Shown here in pieces: positions 34,171 to 46,644 of a stretch of DNA of 64,000 nt. The position numbers were made by a program, and so were the translations under genes. Positions within the stretch are counted from its first letter, which is position 1; every line of letters starts with the position of its first letter. This DNA comes from Dastarcus helophoroides (lineage: Eukaryota > Arthropoda > Insecta > Coleoptera > Bothrideridae). Under the pieces are notes generated by a model, which was given only the letters and a program-made list of their open reading frames with translations, ran no database searches and had not been told where the DNA came from. Where the stretch lies: positions 13,071,086 through 13,135,085 of the forward strand of contig CM053328.1 of the NCBI GenBank assembly GCA_028583605.1. The letters run 5' to 3'.

Positions 34171-34552
34171 GACTAACAGTAGTTTTTCAGTGACGAATTT
34201 TGAAGTTAATGGCAATTTAAAATTGTAGCTAACGGTATCATCGTCTGGAGAAAGCTCCACTTTATCGAATAAGCTATATTACAACTGGTTTACCCGATAT
34301 ATAATTATTTTTATGACAAATAGTCTTGTTTTTTTGGCATTTTTCGATACTAGAGCACACCAAAGGTCGAAGTGCGCAATAAATTGCCAATTTTATGTGA
34401 AAGTTTCGGGTAAAAACTCGAATTTACAAAATATAAGTCAAATTTTCGATATTAACAAAACAGTTATTAATAAACAAAACATCAATGTTAAGAACGAAAT
34501 GTCGGTCTTTATAAATGTGGAAAAGAACGATACTTTGTTTATGTAAAAAAAA
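34171..34552. other. Unique sequence between array and retroposon
   Basis: A 77-codon frame (34313-34546) has no recognisable domain. Nothing else is supported. Confidence 0.35.
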
Positions 34553-34786
34553 TTAAAATACAAATCGTGTCCCCTGAAACAAAGAAAGATTAAAAAACAC
34601 AACAGAGATTGCTCTAACGCGTTTCGATAGCCAAGCTATCATGTTCAGAGATACTTGGCAGCTTGGCTATCGAAACGCGTTACAGCAGCCTCTGTTGTGT
34701 TTTTTAATCTTTCTTGGTTTCAGGAGACAAGATTTGTATCTCAATTTTTGAAGATAACCAAGGACCAGTCTGTTCACCAAAAATTT
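34553..34786 (+). mobile_element. SINE-like palindromic retroposon, copy d
   Basis: Complete hairpin. The left arm has GTCCCCTGAAACAAAGAAAG and GCTCTAACGCGTTTCGATAG; the right arm has CTATCGAAACGCGTTACAGC and TTTCTTGGTTTCAGGAGACA. The long end AAGATAACCAAGGACCAGTC followed by an A-rich CACCAAAAA is on the right, so it lies in the plus orientation. A target duplication around TTTATGT/CTTATGT is imperfect. Confidence 0.75.
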
Positions 34787-36060
34787 TCTTATGTGATTAC
34801 TAGCAAAGTGTATTTCCCGCTTTAGTAGACGTTTTATAAAAGCGATTATGAAGATACGCAACCGGACTCGTATGTTCGAAATATCTATCGAATATTTAGA
34901 TGCTATTAGTGGCTATTAAGCAGTTAGATGTCCATTAATTACGCGAGGCTTTTTTTACATTTGTACTCCTCTCCCCCTTGGAGAGCTTTGGTTAAATATC
35001 AACTATTGGAGAAAACAAAAAAGAACATATAAAGTGTTAAGAAAACACACTTCGAACTTTAAAACCTAATGGCAAGGGCCAAGGAAACTCATCTTGTTTG
35101 TTTGACTTTCATATGACAAATAATTTCTTTGAGTGTGAAACTGTCACATTACTTTACATTCCATTATTGTTACCTAAAGCTAATTTTAATTAATCTTTTA
35201 GTTAGCAATTTATATATCAAACAATTTTGTATTAGTTCATTTTGGTTACAAGATTAGATTTATCGTAGAAAAGAATGTTTCTTGTAATACATGGGTTGTG
35301 ATCAAGATTATCTATATTCCAGACATTAATTAAGTTTGAGATGACTCTACGTCGAAGACCATATCCCCAATATTTGTAGAAAAACGCAGAAAAATCTGAC
35401 TTCGCGAAGTTTAAATCGTTTTTCAATCACTGGAGCCTTCATTGAAAAAAATCTTAGATGTGGGAGTAATCCAAGAGGGCCATAAACGCGATCTGATTGT
35501 GGGGTAAAATTTCCTGTACGTCATACATTTGGAGACGTTAAACAAAAAGAATGTAAATGAGTTAAAGAGTTCGTCTTTGCTTAATTCGCACACTCTTCCG
35601 ATTCTTTCCCCGCTTTCGCGATGTTTCGTTTTCACATCGCCCCACTCTCCTTCTATGTATCATTTGCAGAACCGTATTTAGCCCGAAAAAAATCTGTTTC
35701 CATCATGACGATGTTACATTTAAATACAGATTGTATAAATTGTCGCTGTAAGCGCCTTAAAAATAACACACGTGTCGTGAAACTTTTCCGCTCAAGCTTA
35801 AGAGTTTCCTTGCGTTATGAAACTCTTAAGTTTTTAAACTGAAAAGTTACAAACATTTTATTAAGTTCGGGCGTGTACGCTGTACATGATTTTGCAGGTT
35901 GACTTTGAGCGAAGAAAAAGGTTATTCGTGTCACTGTTAAGTAAAGTTATTCGTTTTAGAAAATTATTACTCAAAATTTAGTCCCAATTTAAAGCATCTT
36001 GGGTAGCACCTGAGGATCTGTTTGATGCAATGGCTTATTGCGAAATCGTGACTGAATAAA
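34787..36060. other. Unique GC-richer island 5
   Basis: Complex noncoding sequence with TTTCCCGC at 34813-34820, a CT-rich CTCCTCTCCCCCTTGGAGAG near 34968, and TTCCCCGCTTTCGCGATG near 35607. Several 60-75-codon frames lie on both strands without domains. Candidate regulatory module. Confidence 0.35.
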
Positions 36061-36360
36061 TTTGAAAATTCATTTTTTTCACTAGAAGTTTTTATTGAGG
36101 TAGAAGAAAAGTTGCTAGGAACTTCGTGGCTTTAGAAATATTGTGTAATAGAAAAACAATCAAGAAAATGTATTTTCTTAAATTTCCACAAAGGTATCAA
36201 CTTAAGAAAAAAGTTTTACTAAAAATATTGATTTTTTCAATTTTAACCCTTCTTGAAATTACATTACGTTTTTTTGGAAATTTTGAATTTTTTATCGATA
36301 CTTCGACTTTTTTTCGTAATTTTTAAGTTTTTTTCTAAATTTCATCTTTTTTCTTTCATT

Positions 36361-37047
36361 AGCGTTTAAATTAAAAGTAAATATGAAAGTTGAAGATTTT
36401 TCTTATTAAGTTTTAACCTGATATTTAACTGTTTTCTACAATTTCGAATCCAAAATTTTTTTCATTGAATTTAAATTTATCAAAATTCTATCGACAAAGT
36501 GATGATTCTTTTTTTTTTGACATTTTGACTATACATTTAAACTTGAAAATTCTCAAAAATTTAAGTCTTTGATTGACATATTTTTGGAAATTTCTTCCAA
36601 AAATATATTTACGTTTAAAAGGGCAATTACTTTTCTTAAAATTTCGAGACACCAAAATTTTAACTTTTTTCTTTTTGATAAAAAATGTTACCTGAAAATG
36701 TCAGCGTTTAAATTGAAAGTAAATATGAAAGTTGAAGATGTTTCTTATTAAGTTTTAACCTGATTTTTAGCTGTTTCCTATAATTTCGAATTCAAAATTT
36801 TTTTCATTGAATTTGAATTTATCAAAATTCTATCGACAAACTGATGATTCTTTTTTTTTTGACATTTTGACTATAAATTTAAACTTGAAAATTCTCAAAA
36901 ATTTAAGTCTTTGATTGACATATTTTTTGAAATTTCTTCCGAAAATATATTTATGTTTGAAAGGGCAATTTCTTTTCTTAAAATTTTGAGACACCAGTGT
37001 TTTAACTTTTTTCTTTTTGATAAAAAATGTTACCTGAAAATATCAAA
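36361..37047 (+). repeat. Tandem duplication, two copies of about 342 bp
   Basis: Copy 1 is 36361-36702, copy 2 36703-37047. They start AGCGTTTAAATT and run in parallel through AGTAAATATGAAAGTTGAAG, ATCAAAATTCTATCGACAAA and TTGATAAAAAATGTTACCTG with only scattered differences. The unit is itself type A filler, so this is a young duplication inside old array DNA. Confidence 0.85.
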
Positions 37048-37613
37048 ATTTAAAAGGAATTCTTGAAATCTGGAATTTTAAAGATAAACTGTCGACTTAT
37101 GGAAATAAAATCGAAACTTAATGGGAAGTCGACATTTAAAAAAAGACGCGTCAAAATTTGGCAATTTTAATTTTAAACTCGAAATCTTGATATTCTTCTT
37201 AAAATCTTTGCATAAAATTTGAAGCCTCAATGTTATTTTAAATCTGTTTTTGAAAAAGTCATAAAAATTCCGAATTTATCCCAAAATTTAAGTCTTCTCG
37301 TAATTTTGACTCAATTCTCGAAAAAAAAAGTCCAGTTTCATTTTTCTCTTTAAGCCCCCGATTTTAAAATTAGAGTTTTGATTTTTTCATTGTCTTCAAT
37401 TATTTTCAAAAAAGCAATATTTGACATATTCAAAATTTTCACATATTTCTTAATGTTGACTACTAATGAAGTGTCAGTTTCAATTTAGAATTGTTTTCGA
37501 CTAAAAAAGTGAAACTATTTATGAATCTAAATTTAGTTTAGAGAAAAAAATAAACCCTTTGACTTACTTCTAATGTTGACATATTTTGCTTAAATGTTAA
37601 TTTCCAACGAAAA
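37048..37613. other. AT-rich filler left of the hAT element
   Basis: Type A-like sequence, no gene. Confidence 0.4.
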
Positions 37614-38190
37614 GTAATAATTAGAGCCGGAAGTTGTGGCAGTAAAAAAGTTATCCCTTGAAAAATGGCAAATAAAGTAGGCAAAAATGGCAGTAAAAAC
37701 GTACAAAATGGCATTTATAAATTATTATTATTTATATATATATGGGTAAATACTTTCTCTCATGGCAATGTTGTACCAGATTGATGTAAATCCCCCCCCT
37801 TCTGGCTTATGTAGTCAACTGAAAATACATATTCGACTAGAAAAGGAGTATATCCAAAAATTTTCATTTTTATATTTCAAAATTCGTTTTTTCTTCGAAG
37901 TTTCGAGTTTTTTCAACAAATTCAGTTTTTTTTTCAAATCTCGAATATATTCTTGGAATTTAATTTTTTTCCTTAAAATCTTACTCAAGGTTTCGAATTT
38001 TTATTTTAAAATTCGGCCGTTTTTGTTCGAAATTTCGTCGTTTCTCAAAATTCAGATTTTTCGGAAAATTTTGACTATCTTTAAATACAACTTTTCTCAG
38101 ATTTCTTAAAATTTAGTTTTTTTGGTCGATCTTTTGATAAAAAATTAAAAATCTTTAAAAATATTTATTTACACATTTTGGGTTTTGGAA

Positions 38191-39575
38191 ATACAGGATG
38201 GACCATAAGTAATGGTGCACAGAGCAATGGTGGATTTTTGAATAAAAATAATGTGATTTAGCTACATTTACCTTTTACCAAAAGTTGATATTAACAGAGA
38301 TACAGGGTGTCAAAGTTAAAAAAAAATTCGATTTTTTCGTATAACTATGGAATGAATTGTAGTATAGGCGCGAAATTTGGCACAAAAGGGTCTATTAGGT
38401 CGACAAACTCTAATTTGCTAACATATTACCAATAGCTAATAGGGGGCGCTACCTGCGTTATCCTGCATAATTCTAAATCATCATAACTTTTTTGTGTACC
38501 CACGTATATTAATTTTAGAAGGCTTGTTTTATTTCCCTTTATTTTTTAGGTAAAAAAGGTATACTTTCTAAAAGTTGATACAAGCAACCGTTTTCAAGAT
38601 ATTTACCTTTAAAGCTTGGCGTGCCTTGGTTTTAAATATTTAAATAGTAAATTTTCGAAGGAAGCTTGAAAAAAAATAATCATAAGACAGCTATGAAACT
38701 AATTTATGTCAAATATTACTTTGTCAATAATATTATTACCTAAATTTTGAAAATCTCAATAAAGAAATTCCAAAAAATTAAAACGTAATTTATTTTCCAA
38801 CATAGAATGTGAGATATGATCTCTGAGTCCACGCAAGAAAATTTTAATAGTGTGGGGGTCAAAGCAGATATTTGGAGATAAATTTCAATAAAAGACACCC
38901 AGATTTTTAATTGTTTACGATCCCTTTACATGAAAAAGGTCATTTCCCACATACTTATTTTTAAAAATAAATCTTGTTTTGGTATTTTATTTAAATTTGC
39001 TTTAGAAATTTAAAAAATATGTGTAATAATAATGTCAGTAAAGTAATATTTGATATAAACTATTTTAAAGTCAGTTTTGTTACTTTTATTTTGAAGCCTA
39101 CTGCGAAAAATTCACATTTACATAACTTAAAATAAACTTACAGCAAACTTTGAAGGCAAATATCTTGAAAACGGTAGTTTGTATCAACATTTAAAAAGTA
39201 TACCTTTTTTACGTAAAAAATGTAGGTAAATGAAAATATCTATTTAAAATAACTGTTCATAAAGGCACAAAAAAGTTATGATGCTTTAGAATAATACAAG
39301 GTAGCGCAGGTGGCGCCCCCTATGAGTTACTGGCAATCTGTTAGCAAATTAGAATTTCTTGACCAAAGAAACCCCCTTATGCCAAATTTCTTGTCTATAG
39401 TAAAATGTGTTCATCAGTTAGGCGAAAAAAACACAATTTTTTTTTTCAACTTTGACACCCTGTATCTCTGTTAATATCAACTTTTGGTAAAAGGTAAATG
39501 TGACTAAATCACGTTATTTTTATACGAAAAATCTACTTTTGCTCTATGTACCATTACTTATGGTCCACCCTGCAT
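38191..39575 (+). mobile_element. Long-hairpin DNA element, family FB-1, copy C
   Basis: Begins ACAGGATGGACCATAAGTAA and ends TTACTTATGGTCCACCCTG. The arms of about 550 bp share AAAAGTTGATATTAACAGAG and its complement, and TTTTGTGTACC with CACAAAAAAGTTATGATG. The loop of about 300 bp has no ORF. The least eroded of the three copies, nested in the hAT element. Confidence 0.85.
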
Positions 39576-42400
39576 ATTGCATCTTTATAAAAAATATGAC
39601 CTACGAGAAAATTTTCTTTCAAAAAATTTAAACCTTATTCTCAAATTTGGTTTTCTTTGCAAAATTTCCATTCTATTTCAAAATGGCAAATTTTTCCTCC
39701 AAATTCGCCTTTTTTTTTGAGAGGATTATTTTGTCAAAATTCGTCTTTTTTTCCAAAATTATGATTCTATTCGCAAATTTCTTGACTTTTGCCTTCGAAT
39801 TTCGACATTTTTCGCGAAATTTAGACTTCTTTGATAAAATTCGTTTTTTTATTTTAAATGTATTCCTAAAATTTGTCTTCTTTTGTCCTTAAAATATTGA
39901 ATTTTAATTTTTAAATTCGTCAGTTCTTTTTCAAATTTTTGTTATTTCTCAAAATTTGTTTTTTTGTCAACATTCGCGACTCTTTTTACAATTCTAATTT
40001 CTGAAATTTTCGTTTTATTAACCAAAATCTGATTTATTTTGAAATTTGGTCGATATTTTGACCCAAACTCAAAGATTTAAAGAAAAATATTGTTGAGAGA
40101 TTTTGAAAAATATTTTTTGAAACTTCTGCAAAAAAGGCAAACATTGTTTGTTTTTTGAAAAGTTTAAATTTATTTTTACATTTTCCTAAGATCAGACTTT
40201 CTCTAAGAAATTTCAATTCTATTTTGAAAATAACGACTTATTCATTAAAAGTCCCCTTTTCCCAAATTCAGAGTTTTTTTTTAGTTATTGGTCTTTTTTT
40301 TCCAATTTTCACTTTATTCACCAAATTCGACTTCCTTGTATTAAAATTTGACTTTTTGTAAACAATTCTGGATTTCTTTTTAATTTTATGTATTTTTCTT
40401 ATAATGTCGAGCTTTTTCTCAAAATGAGGATTTTTTTTCCCAATTCTGTTGTATTTCTTAACACTGGGCTTTTAGAACCAGACTTTTTCTTCCCTTTTCG
40501 TGAAATTTTGATATTTATCTCTTTCCAGATTTGGAAATTTTAGGACTTCCTTGAAATGCGTCTTTTTCTCAAAATTTTAAATTTTTACTTAAATTTATTT
40601 TATCCCAAAATTCCCCTCTTTCTTTATATTCGTCGTTTTTGGAATTGTGATTTTTTAGATTTTTCTTTGAAAAATCTGATATTTAAAAAGATCTAATTTT
40701 TGTTTCAAAATTCGTTGTTTTTATTATCGAATTATTTTGTTTCTGAAAACTTAGATTTTTTTAACAAACCCTTCCTCAAATTTCAACTTACTTATCAAAA
40801 TTTGTCTTTTTGTCAAAATTTTGCGAACAATATTCGTTTGGGAACTTTCATACTTTTCAAAAATGAAGTGTTCTAAAAAGATTAAAATTGCAAACCAATT
40901 TTATTCACACGCTTAAATAAATTCTCAAAAAATTTGACAAATGCGAATTTCCATTTATTTCGAAATGTTACTTTTCTTCGAAATTTCCACTATTTTTTTT
41001 AAATTGGTCGTTTTTTCGTCTTAAATTGACGATTTTTTCTTAATTACTTTTAATAATTTTTTTCTGGAAAAGGTGATCCTTTTTCTAACTTTTATCTGTT
41101 TCTTGGTATTTCGATTTTTCCTCGAAATTCCGTTATACTTTCAATATTGGACTTTTTCTGAAAGTTCAAACTTTTTCCGAATTTGACTTATCAGTACTGA
41201 TTTCATAAATTTTTAACACAAATTCCATATTTAGTATTTCCTCCAACTATCTTCTTGTAAAATATGTATTTTTCCCAAAATTAGCTTTTTTCCCAAAATT
41301 AGCAATTTTCCAAAAAATGGTATTTCTATAAATTTCGACTTTATGCTTAAAATTATACTTTTTCGACATTTCTTTCAAAATTCGCTTCTTTTTAAAATTT
41401 TGGTATTTTTCTAAATGTATGTTTTTTTTCTGAAAAATTTGACCTTTTTAAATTTGACTTTCTAGAAATTTTAGCTCGTGTATCAAGATTCGCATTATTC
41501 TCGAGATTTCAGATTGTAATTTCAAAATTTAATTTTTCTGAAATTTCGAACTTTTCCGACAAAAAATATTGTTTGAAATTACAACTTCTTTTTCAAAATT
41601 CAACATCTCGTGAAACCTGCAACTTTTTTTGCACAAAATTTGACTTTTAGAAATTTTGATATTTTCCGATATTTTGAGGTTTTTCGATCTTTCCGAAATA
41701 TTAATTTCTCAGTTTAACTTTTATTTAAAAAAAATGTTGTCCCTAAAACTGGTTTTCTTTTTAGAAATGTCACCCTTTTTCTCTAAGTTTCGACTGTATT
41801 TTTCAAAAACCGTTTATTTTTTGAAATAATTTTCATTAGTGTTTAGCTTTTTCTAAAAATTTCTTTGAAATTTAACTTTTGGAAGTTTTAGCTTGGTTTG
41901 CATAAATCGTCTAATTTTCGCAATTTTGACTTGTACTTCAAAATTATGTCTATGAAAATTTAAACTCGAAATTAGATTTTTTTTCTCTAAATAGTACCTT
42001 CTTAAAATTTGTTTATTTTTGCAAAATTGTATCGAAATTTTAATATAAAGCTAACAATTCCGAGAAAGATTTCTTGTAAATTTCAAGATTGTCAAAATTT
42101 GAATAAGGTAAAAATTCTGATCTTTGGAAATTGCTTTTCTTTCAAATGCTCATTTTTCAGAAAATTCGACTTTTGGAAATTTTGAATTTTTGTTTTTAAG
42201 ATTACGCTAATTTTTTAAATATTAGGAAAGTTTTGATTTTTATTTTAAAATCGATTTTTTAACTGTTTAGTTATTTTTTGAAATTTCCACCCCCAGTTTA
42301 TGTAATTAAATGAAAAAATAATGTAGTTAAATGTTTACAAATACTCAATCGAAAGGTTTTTTTACAAATTATGTCTTTTTTTGTTCACCGATTTTTCAAG
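39576..42400 (+). repeat. Degenerate tandem array type A inside the hAT element
   Basis: T-rich units (AAATTCGACTTTTTT, CAAAATTTGTCTTTTT). The right part (about 41748-42370) is homologous to 2886-3500, so at least that section is an inherited part of the hAT family and not random filler. Confidence 0.6.
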
Positions 42401-42687
42401 AAAATTAATGCCTCGTCCTGAAGTAAATTCTGCCTACACCATGGTTGGTCAATGGAATAGATATTAAAGACCCATTAGTCAAATAAAGATAAATTATGGG
42501 AATTACAATTATTGTAAAAAAAATAATTATTATAAATTGATGTAATTTAAATGTTTTTTTATGTCTTTCTTTTTCTGAATTGAAGGCAAAAAAATGGCAA
42601 TAACACCAAAAATGACAAAATAATCTGAACATTGTCAAAAATGGCATCAAATGACAAATGCCACAATTTCCGGGCTCTAGTAATAAT

Positions 42688-44170
42688 CAAGATCATCTAT
42701 AGAACAATACTGTCAAAAAAATTCATCAGAGGCTTCATGTTTTTAAGATATATAGATATGTATTTGGCTACTTAGGGAAACCAAAAATAAACAATTAATG
42801 GTTAATGATATCAAGAGAATTGGACAGTTCTGAAAAAATTCATGCGCAACTGTAAATATGGATACAGACTCGACTAAAAGTTTGAATATTCAAGGAAATA
42901 TACTTAGTACTTAAAAATTCTAAATAACCCCTAAAAAAATTATCTTAACTTCTGAAGTCTCAGGAAAATTCTGTTAGAATAAGAAATAAAAAATAAATCC
43001 TAAGTGAAGAGCAATGTTGTCAGAAAAACTCATCTAGACCCACATTTGCTTAAGAAACTTACGCAAGGCTTTTAACCATTTGACGAGACTAAAAATAAAT
43101 GTCTAAAATGATTAATTCTCTTGAGGAAATCTATTGAGAGCTCTAAGCTCTAATAAAAATTCATGGGTAGCTTTAAAGTTTTCAGTAGATTCATATAAAA
43201 ATCTGAACTATCGAGGAAATACCTAGAAATTTAAGATCCTTAGTAAACTCCTTTATAAGTTTGAGGTATTAATGAAATTTATTTAAAGTTTAGAGAGTTC
43301 AAGAAAATTCATTGAGAACATCAAATAATCAAGATCACTTATAGAGCAAAATCCTTTAGGAAATTCATCTAGAACCCTATTTTTTAAAAGATTTAGGTAA
43401 GCTTGTGGTACTTAAGGAGACCAAAAGCAAACAATTAAATGTGTAATTATTTCAAATAATTTTGCCATAATTGTGAAAAAAATTCATGTGCAACTGCGAT
43501 TTTTCAAGTAAAATCAGCTTAAAATCTAAACATTTGATAAAATCTATTGAAGAGCTTCAAAGTCGTAATTAAACTCCATTAGAGTTCTAAAACATTAAAT
43601 TCCAAAGTCTCAAGAGGCTCAAGAATTTTAGACCAAAAATGCTTAATTCTTTCAAAGAAAATAATTTATTTGTAGATTTTAGGTTTATGTTCCCATAGCT
43701 CTAAATTATCTAAAAAAATTATCTTCAATTCTAATGTCACACAAATTCATTCATGACAAAAAATTATCAAAAAAGCCGTCTGAGATCACAAAACAGTCTC
43801 ACAATCAGTCTCATCTAGAGCTCAATTTTTAAGAGTCTTTCGTAGAGCTCTTAAAGAAACCAAAAGTAAATATCTATAGTGCCTCATTTTCTCCAGAAAT
43901 CCCATCTGAAGCTCTAAAATTAGTCAGAAATTACGTATACCTAAAATTCCAAGCAGATCTAAAGTAGAGCATCAAAATCCCAATAAAATTCTGCTAGAAT
44001 TTTAACAGAACAATAGCATTTATCTCGAGTTGTAAAGTGTGCTAAATGGATTTAGCACACTTCAATATCTAGGAGGAAAACCAAAGGCTCAAAATTTTAA
44101 AGGATATTCTAAGAAGTCAGATTTTAAATTGCCTAAGTTTTGTAAATTTTCCTCAAACTACTATTTTCGA
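42688..44170 (+). repeat. Degenerate array type C, second block
   Basis: Units such as AAATTCATCTAGA and TCAAGAAAATTCATTGAGA as in 27341-29640. AATCAAGATCATCTATAGAAC near 42685 recurs as AATCAAGATCACTTATAGAGC near 43325, showing an internal larger period near 640 bp. Confidence 0.55.
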
Positions 44171-44379
44171 TGATAGTTTGTCGTCATCTAAAAACTGAAT
44201 CGAATGAAGATAATATTTTGACTTAATTCAGTATTGATTCATCTGGTAAGTTATTCTGAAGCAAAATAAGTTAAAACAGAATTATAATTGAAACTGAATT
44301 TTATCTATTCTGGCTTTGACGGAACAGCATCTGATGATTATGATAAAACTGAACCAAGCAATAGCTAGTTCGATTATTC

Positions 44380-45660
44380 GATGAATTGATGCCTTCGTTG
44401 TATTATCGAAGTAAAGCACCTCCATGACTTTTCTAGTGAGAAATGTGAGGGAACTAATTTGTATTTTTACGCACTTCCACAGTGCGTAGACAATAAAATT
44501 TACAGGGGATTGCGAAAACGATTAACATAAAGTCCTAATTGCGCTCCCGGGCAAAAAATCCCCGAAATTCAATGAACATATAAAAGGAGTTAAGCCAACG
44601 AATATTTTCATTCCGCCAAATCTTTTACTACACTTTAACCCTTTTAGTGTTTATTCACCCCAGCGGGTTTTATTTTATTTTAAAATATCGCGCCGGCATC
44701 ACTCCTGGAGGGAGTAGCGCCTTCGAACCCCGCGTTTTAATTCGGGGGAAGGGCTGCCGTGTTTATCCATTTTTTGCATTTTATCGCACTTAAGAAAATT
44801 GTCAAAGAATTTATATCGGCCGGGGATTATTTTTCATGACGGGCGAGCGGGTTTTTTTCTCCACATCTCGTTCTTTGTTGTAACGGTATTGACGGGAATC
44901 GATGTCGCCGCAACAAAAATAGTAATTAGATGGGACAGTAAGCGATATTACCGATGAGAAAAGGATTGGTGCTTTTTAAATATTTGCGGCGTTAAACAAG
45001 GCGGTTTTAATTACGGTATAAAATTTCGCCTTCATTTTAACATATTTGCTCGTCCTTATTCTTTGAAGAAGTATCAGTTTTCTCGAGATCGATAACTCAA
45101 TTTGTTTTCTGCAAAATTAATTGCTCAAATGGCCTAATTTATAACTTAATGTCTTATTACTTCTCATTGCTCCTTTAACCTGAAGTTGGTAAAAAAATGA
45201 AATTAAGGGGGAAAGAATTTCTGAGAATTGATACTTTTATAAAAAGGTACTTTTATAAAAAAATACTTTTATAAAAAAATACTTTTGATCTATATTGCAA
45301 CAAAGTATTAAAATAACAGCTACGAAAATAATAGGGGAAAAATTAAACTTCCGTCAGTTTCGATGTAGTATTATCGCGGCGTTATTTCGTGTCTGAGTGG
45401 AAGTTGAGCCTTCGCAAAATGCTTTATTCAAAAATTTTCCATCATCCGCGATCCGTGCCTAATTTTCTCTGTCTGCTGATTTTAGATCCTACCACAATGA
45501 CGATTCTTGTCATCAGTATATACTTTTTTCTCTTTTTATTTATGTCGTTGCAATTGTACGGCGGCATCTCTAACTTTATAAACGCAGCTAATACATACCG
45601 TCACGTTGGGGTAATTTCATAATTTCCCTTGCCGCCTACATGTGTGTAAATCTTGTTTCT
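44380..45660. other. Unique GC-richer island 6
   Basis: The strongest island: GCGCCGGCATCACTCC, GGGAAGGGCTGCCGTG, TATCGGCCGGGGATTA, ACGGGAATCGATGTCGCCGC. A minus-strand GGTTCGAAGGCG looks B-box-like but no tRNA fold accompanies it. The 77-codon frame (45389-45622) has a hydrophobic stretch but no upstream support. A 16-bp tandem (TACTTTTATAAAAARR, about 3.5 units) is at 45232-45290. Confidence 0.4.
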
Positions 45661-46171
45661 TGAAAAAAAAATTATAATGTCCCTAGAGATTTACTAGAGG
45701 CGTTGAAATTTTAATATAATAAATTACATCAATTTTCATGAGTTAATCTAATTACGAAGAAAAAAAAATGAAATGTGTGACGTAAATTACAAATAACTTT
45801 ATATATTTAATACAAATTGCATTTGTTTAATATAATAAAATAACGTTTTGTGCATCACGTAAATAACCGGATGTAAAAATTGCTTAATTTTATTGTAGAA
45901 TTACTGTACGTTACAAGAGTGAGTACTACATTAGCTTGTATGTCGAAATTTATAATAAAAGTCGAAATTTTCGAAAAAACTCCATTTACAAAAAACATTG
46001 ACTTTTTCTAAAAAGTTAATAAAAAAATTGGGCAGCCATGGAGACTGCCGACAGAAGTAAACACTTAAAACTATCATATAAGAAATTTCATGTTTCCGAC
46101 CAATAAAATTCCCCCACGAAGAATAAATTTCAAGATATTCAAAAAAATATGTTTTCAATGAATTATTTTTT
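45661..46171. other. AT-rich noncoding sequence
   Basis: No gene recognised. Confidence 0.4.
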
Positions 46172-46287
46172 CGGATTAGCCGAGTGTCGGATTAGCCGGA
46201 TGTCGGATTATCCAAACGCCGGATTATTACGATGTCGGATTATCGGGACGCCGGATTATCCTGATGTCGGATTATGCGCGTGTCGGA
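46168..46287 (+). repeat. 16-bp minisatellite with seven CGGATTA units
   Basis: Seven consecutive 16-bp units each start CGGATTA (from about 46172) and continue with variable 9-bp tails such as GCCGAGTGT, TCCAAACGC, TCCTGATGT. The seven-base head is invariant apart from its neighbours while the tails vary. GGATTA/TAATCC is also the core site of K50 homeodomains (Bicoid/Orthodenticle class). Alternatively, this may be part of a pogo/Tigger end, which often contains GGATAATCCGA strings. Confidence 0.8.
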
Positions 46288-46464
46288 AGGGTTTTAGGAA
46301 ATTTCGTTAAATGCCCGAAGTGGCGCTGTGTTAGAGCAATCGACTAGTATACTTCAAAATAGCGTTTTTTGGTAATGTAACACCAGGCCTCTTTCCCCTA
46401 TATTTAGTCACTTGCTTAAAGCTTCTAAAGAAGATTTCACTTCAAAAAAATCCAAATACTTATT

Positions 46465-46635
46465 TATTTTATTTTTTGTTTTTTGGCGGAACTGACTAGT
46501 CCTTGGTTATCTTCAAAAATTGAAATACAAATCTTGTCCCCCTGAAATCAAGAAATATCAAAAAACAAGAACAAGAGCAACCACTGTTGTGTTTTTTAAT
46601 TTTGCTTGGTTTCAGGGGACAAGATTTTCTTTTAG
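46465..46635 (-). mobile_element. SINE-like palindromic retroposon, copy f, with A-tail and 9-bp target duplication
   Basis: ATACTTATT flanks it at 46456-46464 and 46636-46644. Reading the minus strand, it ends GGACTAGTCAGTTCCGCC followed by an A-rich tail of about 20 bases. That is the structure of target-primed retroposition. The hairpin core is largely deleted. Confidence 0.8.
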
Positions 46636-46644
46636 ATACTTATT

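Larger units (their letters stand above)
37622..42679. mobile_element. Complete nonautonomous hAT element, 5,058 bp
   Basis: Flanked by exact 8-bp duplications GTAATAAT (37614-37621 and 42680-42687). The left end is TAGAGCCGGAAGTTGTGGCA and the right end, reversed, TAGAGCCCGGAAATTGTGGC. Short subterminal repeats of AAAATGGCA (37665-37715; 42590-42660) are typical of hAT ends. 8-bp duplication plus TAGRG ends is the hAT hallmark. The interior has no transposase: it contains a long-hairpin element (38191-39575) and type A arrays. An autonomous partner elsewhere must have moved it. Confidence 0.85.

Noticed and set aside
44700..44760. tRNA gene suggested by a minus-strand GGTTCGAAGGCG
   Set aside because: B-box match is imperfect, and neither an A-box nor a cloverleaf could be found at the right distance.
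45389..45622. 77-codon frame with a hydrophobic segment
   Set aside because: No upstream or downstream gene signals; the hydrophobic run comes from TTTTTCTCTTTTTATTTATG.
46168..46287. CRISPR array
   Set aside because: Units are 16 bp with 9-bp variable parts in a eukaryotic repeat-rich context; far too short for repeat-spacer structure.
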